A stretch of 5,123 nucleotides of DNA, taken from positions 1 to 5,123 of the forward strand of contig JAUVQP010000116.1 of assembly GCA_030598075.1 (NCBI GenBank), in the 5' to 3' direction. The stretch's first letter is position 1. Every line of letters starts with the position of its first letter. The stretch comes from Miltoncostaeaceae bacterium. Lineage in GTDB: Bacteria > Actinomycetota > Thermoleophilia > Miltoncostaeales > Miltoncostaeaceae. Shown piece after piece: positions 1 through 5,123 of this stretch. The notes below the pieces were generated by a model. That model searched no databases and was not told the origin of the DNA. It saw only the letters and a program-made list of their open reading frames with translations. Position numbers and translations under genes: made by a program.

Positions 1-327
1 AGCGAGGTTGACGGCCGTGGGACGAGCGACGCGAAGGGCGCGCACCGCACGGCCGACCTCCCGGCGAGCCGCGTCGAGATCGTGGTGCCGGGCAGCGGCG
101 CGCTGAGCGGCGAGCGCGACGCCCATCGCTCCGGCGACGCCGATGACCGGCGCCCCCCGGACCGCCAGGCGGGCGATCGCGTCGACGACCTCGGGCCACT
201 CCGTCAGGCGGACGTGGACGATCTCGCTGGGAAGGAGCGTCTGATCGAGCAGGGTCACGGCACCGTCGTCCAGGCGGATGATGAACTCCGGCGCGAGGCC
301 GGACGCCGAGAGCTCAGAGGTGCTCAT
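1..327 (-). CDS. mtnA: S-methyl-5-thioribose-1-phosphate isomerase, N-terminal part (3' end outside window)
   Basis: This enzyme isomerises 5-methylthioribose-1-phosphate to 5-methylthioribulose-1-phosphate in the cytoplasmic methionine salvage pathway. Only the first 109 codons are present, and the reading frame is still open at the left edge. Full-length family members are roughly 340-360 aa. I translated it by hand from ATG at 327-325. Visible family features are the LLDQTLLP segment (about residues 26-33), the signature VRGAPVIGVAGAMG (56-69) with its RGAP phosphate-loop motif, and RPTAVNLA (102-109), which matches the conserved RPTA(V/I)NL stretch. The catalytic Cys and Asp of the family lie further downstream and cannot be seen. 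The gene starts 15 bases after the stop of the phosphosugar isomerase, so it is probably cotranscribed. A related eIF2B-like sugar-phosphate isomerase, such as ribose-1,5-bisphosphate isomerase, is a less likely alternative because the N-terminal motifs fit MtnA closely. Confidence 0.9.
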   Translation of the reverse strand, partial: MSTSELSASGLAPEFIIRLDDGAVTLLDQTLLPSEIVHVRLTEWPEVVDAIARLAVRGAPVIGVAGAMGVALAAQRAAARHHDLDAARREVGRAVRALRVARPTAVNLA

Positions 328-337
328 GCGGGACCGG

Positions 338-344
338 CCCCCCT
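338..344 (-). promoter_or_regulatory. Candidate ribosome binding site for mtnA
   Basis: On the minus strand AGGGGGG runs from inside the TAG stop codon of the upstream isomerase gene into the short gap, 10 bases before the mtnA ATG. It matches the Shine-Dalgarno core with one G replacing A, which can wobble-pair. The spacing is slightly long. Because the site overlaps the upstream stop codon, ribosomes ending there would be placed at it. Confidence 0.45.
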
Positions 345-1428
345 ACCCCCTGTCGGCGGCGCGGCCGAATGGCGAGGTCGCGAGCCGGCTCTTCAGGGAC
401 TCGATGATCTCGACCGGACCGGGGTCGACGTCTCGGAGCAGCGCCATGTACAGAGCGGTGTAGTCGCCGAGGAGAACGAGGTCCAGCGCCCGCGCCAGCG
501 GCGTGCCGCCCTCGGGGCTGATCGTGAGCACCCCCGCGACGCTGTCGCGAATGAGCTCGCCGGTGAGCTCGAAGCGGCGCTGCACCTGTCGGTGCTGGCG
601 GGTGTCCGTGAGGCCGACCACCTTGAGCAACGGGCCCAGGCCCCCCATCCCCTGAAAGCCGACGATCTCGTTGTGATCGACCTCGGGGAGCTCACCCCAA
701 AAAGCCGGGACCTCGACGTTCTCGTTGATCTGCGTCTTCCAGCGCCGCGCCACGGCCGCCGAGACCTCGGATCCCCAGATGAGGGGCACGAAGCCGTGAA
801 GCTCGCGGGCCAGTTGCTTGGCGGGGTTCTCGGTGGTCCGGACCTCGGGGCGCAACGCCTTCACGCCGGCGGCGACGATCCGCTGAGCCTCGTCGAGATC
901 GGGGTCGGAGTCGGCGATGACGCCCATTCGCTGGAGGATCACGACCACCGGCGGAAGCATGCGGAGCAGCGCGGCGCGAGGCTGGAGGCCGCGGGGCACC
1001 GGGACCACGGGGATGCCCTGGTTCGCGTACTCGCCGGCGATCTTCCCCCCGCTGCTGATGCCGACGACGAGCGATCGGCGCTCGGTCGCCTCGAGGGTGC
1101 AGGTGAGCGTCTCCTCGGTTGTGCCGGAGTAGCTGCTGACGATGACCAGAGTGTGCTCGCCGACCCACCCCGGAAGGTAGTAGTCGCGCACCACCGCGAA
1201 CGGCTTCAGGAACCGCTCGTTGAGGGCGCTCGCCACGATGTCCCCGGCGATCGCGGACCCGCCCATGCCGCACAGGACGGCGTTCCGAACCTCCTCCGCC
1301 GGGAAGGTGATGGCGACGTCGCCCGCGGCCGCACGCGACTCTCGGATCGCCGTGGCCGAGCCGTCCATGCTTCGAAGGAGGGCCTGCCCGTCGAGGGCGA
1401 GCGCCTCCTGCGAGTCGAGATTAGACAT
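343..1428 (-). CDS. Bifunctional phosphoglucose/phosphomannose isomerase, SIS-domain family
   Basis: This is predicted to interconvert fructose-6-phosphate with glucose-6-phosphate and mannose-6-phosphate in the cytoplasm, feeding GDP-mannose synthesis. The protein is 361 aa, normal for the bacterial/archaeal PGI/PMI family. The first SIS domain carries VLCGMGGSAIAGD (51-63) and SSYSGTTEET (98-107), the phosphosugar-binding loops. QPRAAL (149-154) and ENPAK (200-204) follow. The second half has NEN with E236 and PEVDHNEIVGF with H252, probably the catalytic Glu and the ring-opening His by analogy with archaeal family members; I assigned these from motifs only. ATG at 1428-1426 was chosen because a GGGAGG site precedes it by four bases and the fold begins soon after; the frame stays open upstream only inside the neighbouring gene. 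It overlaps the upstream nucleotidyltransferase gene by 8 bases. Some relatives are annotated only as SIS-domain proteins, and substrate preference cannot be read from sequence. Confidence 0.88.
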   Translation of the reverse strand: MSNLDSQEALALDGQALLRSMDGSATAIRESRAAAGDVAITFPAEEVRNAVLCGMGGSAIAGDIVASALNERFLKPFAVVRDYYLPGWVGEHTLVIVSSYSGTTEETLTCTLEATERRSLVVGISSGGKIAGEYANQGIPVVPVPRGLQPRAALLRMLPPVVVILQRMGVIADSDPDLDEAQRIVAAGVKALRPEVRTTENPAKQLARELHGFVPLIWGSEVSAAVARRWKTQINENVEVPAFWGELPEVDHNEIVGFQGMGGLGPLLKVVGLTDTRQHRQVQRRFELTGELIRDSVAGVLTISPEGGTPLARALDLVLLGDYTALYMALLRDVDPGPVEIIESLKSRLATSPFGRAADRG

Positions 1429-2491
1429 GTGGCCTCCCGGTCGGCACGGTCGCTGGACCCTCGATGTGCTGCCCCGCGGCGATGACCGCGCCGTCGCCGA
1501 CCACGACGAGACCCGCCAGGATAGCGCCTTCCCCCACCCGCACATCGGTGCCGAGCACCGACCCGGTCACGTGGGCGCCGCGCTCCACGCGCGACCGATC
1601 GCCGATGACCGCTCGCTCGACGACGGCGCAGGCCGCCACCGAACACCCGGCACCGGCGCTGACCGGGCCCACGACCTGCGCCAACGGATCGATCGTCGCC
1701 CCCGCGCCGACATAGATGGGACCCGCCGGCGCATCGGTGCTGAGCGCGCCGGTGAGCACATCGAGGTTGGCATCGAGGTACGACGCGGGCGTGCCGATGT
1801 CGCGCCAGTAGGCGTCGCTCGGAAACCCGAAGAGTCGACGATCGTCGACGATCAGCGGAAAGGTCTCGCGCTCGATGGAGACCTTCGTCCCGGCCGGGAT
1901 GCGATCGAGCGTCCGGCGCTCGAGCACGTATGTGCCCGCGTTGATCAAGCAGGGCTCCCCGGGACGGAGCTCGTCGGGGGACGGCTTCTCGACGAACTCC
2001 TCGACCGAGCGGTCTCCGCGCAGGCGGACCAGACCGTACGCCGACGGGTCCTCCACCGGCGTGAGCGCGATCGTGCCCTCCGCCCCGGACTCGTCGTGTT
2101 GAGCCATCAAGGCGGTCAGGTCGAGGTCCGTGAGGATGTCCCCGTTGACGACCAGGATGCGATCCGCATGGATGAGGTGCGACGCGTTTCGCACAGCGCC
2201 CGCGGTGCCCAACGGGTCCGGGTCGACCACGTAGCGGAGAACGACCCCGTGCCCCCGCCCGTCCCCGAAGTGATCGCGGAGCGCGTTGGGACGGTACCCG
2301 CAGCTGAAGATGACGTCGACCACTCCGTGGCGCCGCAGGTGGTCGAGCTGATGGGCGACGAAGGGCCGGTCGACGAGCGGCATCATGGGCTTCGGTCGCG
2401 TGTCCGTGAGCGGGCGGAGCCGACGGCCCTCGCCCCCGACGAGGACCACCGCCTGAATGGACGAGGAGAGTTTCGGGGGCGAATCGCTCAC
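1421..2491 (-). CDS. Sugar-1-phosphate nucleotidyltransferase, probably mannose-1-phosphate guanylyltransferase
   Basis: This is predicted to condense an NTP with a hexose-1-phosphate to give an NDP-sugar and pyrophosphate, most likely GDP-mannose. It is 356 aa with two domains. The N-terminal Rossmann-like nucleotidyltransferase domain has LVGGEGRRLRPLT (17-29), PKPMMPL (33-39), PLGTAGAV (93-100), NGDIL with the metal-binding Asp (116-120), FVEKP (166-170), INAGTYVLER (183-192) and WRDIGTP (229-235). From about 255 to 345 are hexapeptide-type repeats of a left-handed beta-helix (for example YVGAGATI and VVGDGAVI). The LVGG loop and the INAG...IPAG...VSIERE...YWRDIGTP series resemble actinobacterial GDP-mannose pyrophosphorylases such as the mycobacterial enzyme, from memory. 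Classical GalU and short RmlA motifs are absent. GTG at 2491-2489 overlaps the ugd stop in a GTGA quartet with no good Shine-Dalgarno sequence, so translation is probably coupled. The adjacent phosphomannose isomerase supports mannose; an ADP-, UDP- or dTDP-glucose role is not excluded. Confidence 0.85.
   Translation of the reverse strand: MSDSPPKLSSSIQAVVLVGGEGRRLRPLTDTRPKPMMPLVDRPFVAHQLDHLRRHGVVDVIFSCGYRPNALRDHFGDGRGHGVVLRYVVDPDPLGTAGAVRNASHLIHADRILVVNGDILTDLDLTALMAQHDESGAEGTIALTPVEDPSAYGLVRLRGDRSVEEFVEKPSPDELRPGEPCLINAGTYVLERRTLDRIPAGTKVSIERETFPLIVDDRRLFGFPSDAYWRDIGTPASYLDANLDVLTGALSTDAPAGPIYVGAGATIDPLAQVVGPVSAGAGCSVAACAVVERAVIGDRSRVERGAHVTGSVLGTDVRVGEGAILAGLVVVGDGAVIAAGQHIEGPATVPTGRPHV
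1433..1438 (-). promoter_or_regulatory. Ribosome binding site deciding the phosphosugar isomerase start
   Basis: GGGAGG on the minus strand lies four bases upstream of the ATG at 1428-1426, inside the last codons of the nucleotidyltransferase gene. It is the clearest Shine-Dalgarno sequence in the window and supports this ATG over GTG or ATG codons further upstream in the same open frame. The two preceding genes lack a comparable site. Confidence 0.75.
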
Positions 2492-3837
2492 GTGGGGCGA
2501 ACCGAGTCGGGGAGGCGGCCGATGCCCTCGAACACGAAGCCGGCCTCCAGCATCGACCGCGGGTCGAGCGCGTTCCGGCCGTCGATGAGCACCGGGGTCG
2601 CCATCGTGCCGCGCAGCGCCCGCCAGTCGAGGCCGACGATCGACGGCCACTCGGTGACGAGGACGGCCGCGTCCGCACCCTCCAGAGCCCCCGAGGCAGA
2701 AGCACAGAGCCGAACCGCGGCGAGGCGGTCGCCGAGATCGGCGACGACAGGATCGTAAGCCGTGACGTCGGACCCCTCGGCGAGGAGGCGCCCCGCCAGC
2801 ACGAGGCTCGACGCCTCGCGCATGTCGTCCGTTCCCGGCTTGAAGGCGAGGCCGAGCAGGGCCACCCGGCGCCCCTCGAGGCTGCCGAGGTGCTTCTTGA
2901 GCTTGTTGATCACCCGCCGCTTCTGGAGCTCGTTGACCTCGATGACCGAGGTGAGCAGTTGGAAGTGGTAACCGGAGTTGCCGGCGAGCTGCTTGAGGGC
3001 GGCGACATCCTTCGGAAAGCAACTGCCGCCGAAGCCCACGCCGGCGTGCAGGAACGCGGGTCCGATGCGCTTGTCGAGGCCCATGCCCTCCGCGACGACG
3101 GCGACGTCCGCGCCGACCTCCTCGCAGACGTTGGCGATCTCGTTGATGAAGCTGATCTTGGTGGCGAGGAACGCATTGGAGGCGTACTTGACCATCTCCG
3201 CGCTGGGCACCGAGGTGCGCATGACCGGGGCGCCGAGCGGCGCGTAGAGCGCCGCCAGCCGATCGCCGTCCTCGGCGGAGAAGTCGCCGACGACGACGCG
3301 GTCGGGATTGAGGAAGTCGGCGATGGCCGCCCCCTCCTTCAGGAACTCGGGATTGCTGCAGTAGCCGACCCGACCGAGCCCCCGCGCATCGAGCTCGGCA
3401 CGCACGCGCTCGCCCGTGCCCACCGGGACGGTGCTCTTCATGACGAGGAGGTGGCGAGCGTCGGCACCGCTCGCCTCGAGCTCATCGAGGACCCTCATGA
3501 CGCGCGAGAGGTCGGCGTCGCCCGAGTACGTCGGGGGAGTGTCGACCGCTACGAACAGGATGTCGGATCGCTCGAGCATGCGATCCAGCGAGAGCGTGTA
3601 CTCCAGCCGGTCGCGGTGCTCGGCCATCAGCGCCTCGAGACCGGGCTCGTAGATGGGGACATCGCCACGGTTGAGAGCCTCGACCTTGGACGTATCGATG
3701 TCGCGCAGGACCACGCGGTTGCCGAGCGAGGCGAGGCAGACACCCGTGACCAGGCCCACGTAGCCCGCGCCGATGACGCCGACGCGCCCTCCGGACGACT
3801 CGCCGCCCTCCGACGCTCCCGCGGGAGCGTCGCTCAC
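2488..3837 (-). CDS. ugd: UDP-glucose 6-dehydrogenase
   Basis: This enzyme oxidises UDP-glucose to UDP-glucuronate with two NAD+ in the cytoplasm, supplying uronic acid for surface polysaccharide. The protein is 449 aa, typical of the family. After a Gly/Ser/Ala-rich tail (1-17) the NAD-binding domain starts with VGVIGAGYVGLVTG (19-32). VAVDTPP (96-102), KSTVPVGTG (134-142) and SNPEFLKEG (161-169) follow. The central dimerisation helix carries EMVKYASNAF (214-223, with K217 and N221). The active site GFGGSCFPKD (268-277) holds the nucleophile Cys273. The C-terminal UDP-binding domain begins near LGLAFKPGTDDMREA (328-342). All key residues are present. GTG at 3837-3835 shares GTGA with the LCP stop; an ATG at 4005 in the same frame lies deep in the LCP gene and its translation is not family-like. 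No convincing Shine-Dalgarno sequence is present, so translational coupling is likely. A GDP-mannose or UDP-ManNAc dehydrogenase is less likely given these motifs. Confidence 0.93.
   Translation of the reverse strand: MSDAPAGASEGGESSGGRVGVIGAGYVGLVTGVCLASLGNRVVLRDIDTSKVEALNRGDVPIYEPGLEALMAEHRDRLEYTLSLDRMLERSDILFVAVDTPPTYSGDADLSRVMRVLDELEASGADARHLLVMKSTVPVGTGERVRAELDARGLGRVGYCSNPEFLKEGAAIADFLNPDRVVVGDFSAEDGDRLAALYAPLGAPVMRTSVPSAEMVKYASNAFLATKISFINEIANVCEEVGADVAVVAEGMGLDKRIGPAFLHAGVGFGGSCFPKDVAALKQLAGNSGYHFQLLTSVIEVNELQKRRVINKLKKHLGSLEGRRVALLGLAFKPGTDDMREASSLVLAGRLLAEGSDVTAYDPVVADLGDRLAAVRLCASASGALEGADAAVLVTEWPSIVGLDWRALRGTMATPVLIDGRNALDPRSMLEAGFVFEGIGRLPDSVRPT
3811..3832. repeat. Perfect 22-base palindrome at the start of ugd
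   Basis: The half CGACGCTCCCG is followed directly by its exact reverse complement; symmetry stops at both outer edges. It covers from the last base of codon 2 into codon 9 of ugd, in the low-complexity tail before the Rossmann fold, and begins two bases after the GTGA stop/start overlap. In the message it could fold as a 9-bp G+C-rich stem with a CGCG loop. No U tract follows, so it is not a standard intrinsic terminator. A regulatory role is unproven. Confidence 0.6.
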
Positions 3838-5123
3838 GGAGTGGAGGCGTCGAGCTCGACCGCGATCTCCACGGGCCGCGCGTTGCCCTTGAGCTTTGCC
3901 CGGCCGACGGGACGGCTCGACTTGGCGATCTCCTGCATGGTTTCCGGGGAGAGCGCGTAGTCCAGGGTGTTGCTGATCCAGTAGGTCACGCCATCCGTCC
4001 TCCACGCGAGGCGCATCAGATTGCGGCCGTCATAGTACGTGAAGTACTCGCGGCCCCCGGTCTTGATGACCCCCGTGCGACCCTCCAGAACTGCCGGGTT
4101 CTTGAGGCTCGTCATGCTGAAACCCCAATACTTGTGGTAGCCGGCCTCGAACACGACCTTGGCCGCCGGCGCACCCTTGCCCTTGCCGGTCTTGATGCGG
4201 TACGCGCGAACGCGTCGAACGCGGGAGCCGTCAGCGACCTTCAGGGGGATCATCACCTTGACCCCGACGGCCTTCTGGACCCGCTTCAGCACGGGCACGA
4301 GGCTGAGGGTCGGCATGACCTCGGGCACCTTCTTCGGCGGCGGGGGCGGCGGGGGCGCGAGCGCCCCGCTGAAGTCGGTGCCCACGACGACCACCACGTC
4401 ACTGCCCCCCGCGTCCGCGGCTTGCACCTGAGCGATGCTGGCGTTGCTGCTGACGATGCTCTGGAGAGCCTTTCCGGCAGGCCGCTTGCCGGCGCGGTAG
4501 AAGACGGCGCTCTGCCGGTAGGAGAAGTCGTCGGCGTTGCCCCCAAGCCGCGCGTCGTAGCCCTTGTCGCGCAGGAGCGCGGCCATCTCGCCGGCCACCA
4601 GCGGGCGACCCGAGCCGTTCAGGACGCTGACCACGACTCGTCCCGGCACGACCTTCTGCCCCGAGTCTCCGCTCCCTGAGCCCGCGATGAAGTCCGGCTC
4701 CTTCCACGCTGCGACGGCCTGCGCGATCTCGGCGGGCTGTGCGACGACGACGGAAGCGCCGCCTCGCATCGTCGGGGAACCGCCGACCGACACCCGGGCG
4801 ATACGGTCCTTCTCGGTCGTCAGAGCGAGCTCGAGCAGCGAGAGGAAACGCGGCACGTCGTCGATGCTCGTCTCGATGTTCTTCGCGAAGATCTTGCGAA
4901 AGCTGGTCAGCTTGGTCAGGCTGCCGAGTTGTTTGGTCTGCCGCTTGAGGTCGGAGAGGAACTGCTGCTGGCGCGCGATGCGGGCGAAGTCGGAGTCCGT
5001 GTGCCGGTACCGCACGTAGTCGAGCGCGTTGACGCCGTCGAGCCTCTGGTAGCCCGGCTCCAGGTCGATGGCGTCATAGGACTCACCCGGACCGCTGTTG
5101 TCGTTGAAATAGCGCCGGTCGAC
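3834..5123 (-). CDS. LCP (LytR-CpsA-Psr) family glycopolymer transferase with LytR_C and extra C-terminal domain (5' end outside window)
   Basis: LCP enzymes move polyprenyl-phosphate-linked glycopolymers onto peptidoglycan or related acceptors at the outer face of the membrane. The 429 visible residues begin inside the LCP domain. YQRLDGVNALDYVRYRH (residues 25-41) and FARIARQQQFL (46-56) are its conserved late motif, with Arg residues expected to hold the lipid pyrophosphate. The frame runs to the window edge, so the GTG at 5015-5013 is internal and not a start. A linker (about 140-158) leads to a LytR_C domain (about 160-254) with VVVSVLNGSG and a C-terminal VVVVVGTDFSG strand. Seven prolines (257-263) then separate a further domain of about 160 residues, rich in basic residues and aromatics, including YFTYYDGRNLMRLAWR and the segment TYWISNTLDYALSPETMQEIA. 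I cannot assign that domain. The membrane anchor and the catalytic Asp/Arg of the N-terminal part lie outside the window. The stop overlaps the ugd start, tying wall attachment to sugar-nucleotide supply. Confidence 0.92.
   Translation of the reverse strand, partial: VDRRYFNDNSGPGESYDAIDLEPGYQRLDGVNALDYVRYRHTDSDFARIARQQQFLSDLKRQTKQLGSLTKLTSFRKIFAKNIETSIDDVPRFLSLLELALTTEKDRIARVSVGGSPTMRGGASVVVAQPAEIAQAVAAWKEPDFIAGSGSGDSGQKVVPGRVVVSVLNGSGRPLVAGEMAALLRDKGYDARLGGNADDFSYRQSAVFYRAGKRPAGKALQSIVSSNASIAQVQAADAGGSDVVVVVGTDFSGALAPPPPPPPKKVPEVMPTLSLVPVLKRVQKAVGVKVMIPLKVADGSRVRRVRAYRIKTGKGKGAPAAKVVFEAGYHKYWGFSMTSLKNPAVLEGRTGVIKTGGREYFTYYDGRNLMRLAWRTDGVTYWISNTLDYALSPETMQEIAKSSRPVGRAKLKGNARPVEIAVELDASTP

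Noticed and set aside
82..1485. Long open frame of 467 codons on the plus strand
   Set aside because: It is antisense to mtnA and the phosphosugar isomerase, has a biased Arg/Asp/Gly/Ala composition and no recognisable motif. Such frames arise opposite GC-rich genes with strong third-position bias.
1834..1853. Overlapping palindromes built from GTCGAC and GATC units
   Set aside because: They lie within the conserved coding region for an IVDDRRL segment and follow from GAC/GAT/CGT/CGA codon choices. No start or gap is nearby.
2476..2501. Eight-base direct repeat GGGGCGAA flanking the nucleotidyltransferase start
   Set aside because: It is short, composed of common GC-rich codons, and within coding sequence on both sides. 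Chance is sufficient.
1220..2758. Open frame of 512 codons on the plus strand
   Set aside because: It is antisense to the nucleotidyltransferase, with low-complexity His/Arg/Asp-rich translation and no domain. The minus-strand product has full family motifs.
3811..3832. Intrinsic terminator between the LCP gene and ugd
   Set aside because: The hairpin is inside the ugd coding region and lacks a U tract, and downstream genes are tightly coupled, so termination there is unlikely.
2890..3960. Open frame of 356 codons on the plus strand
   Set aside because: It is antisense to ugd, and the composition is that of a shadow frame. Ugd on the other strand is unambiguous.
3838..4005. Possible N-terminal extension of Ugd by 56 residues from an ATG at 4005
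   Set aside because: The extension overlaps the LCP C-terminal domain in another frame, is not family-like, and would displace the normal start beside the GTGA overlap.
5118..5123. Window ends exactly on a GTCGAC (SalI) sequence
   Set aside because: The hexamer is frequent in this GC-rich sequence and the reading frame continues through it normally, so no clone junction or rearrangement can be inferred.

Overview
The window comes from a GC-rich genome, by eye clearly above 60% G+C with strong G/C third positions. It reads as an actinobacterium in the broad sense. A Thermoleophilia-like or other deep-branching actinobacterial source is my inference, from the protein types and GTG start usage rather than from any marker gene. 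All recognisable genes lie on the minus strand and form one gap-free block read from right to left. No promoter, terminator, RNA gene, mobile element or CRISPR array is visible.

In transcription order the block is: (1) an LCP (LytR-CpsA-Psr) family protein, 5' end outside the window, with a LytR_C domain and an additional C-terminal domain after a seven-proline linker; (2) ugd, UDP-glucose 6-dehydrogenase, complete, 449 aa; (3) a two-domain sugar-1-phosphate nucleotidyltransferase, most like actinobacterial mannose-1-phosphate guanylyltransferase, complete, 356 aa; (4) an SIS-fold bifunctional phosphoglucose/phosphomannose isomerase, complete, 361 aa; (5) mtnA, S-methyl-5-thioribose-1-phosphate isomerase, with only the first 109 codons present. 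The first three junctions overlap (GTGA, GTGA and an 8-base ATG...TAA overlap) and the fourth has a 15-base gap. This implies one polycistronic message with translational coupling.

Together the genes suggest activated-sugar supply for a cell-surface glycopolymer. The isomerase makes mannose-6-phosphate from fructose-6-phosphate. A phosphomannomutase, not in the window, would give mannose-1-phosphate. The nucleotidyltransferase would charge it to GDP-mannose. Ugd makes UDP-glucuronate. The LCP enzyme would transfer a lipid-linked polymer to peptidoglycan or a similar wall acceptor. mtnA belongs to methionine salvage and is the functional outlier.

No clearly new biological system is present. 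The points most worth checking are a perfect 22-base palindrome just inside the ugd start, the unassigned C-terminal domain of the LCP protein, and the presence of mtnA in a sugar-nucleotide operon.
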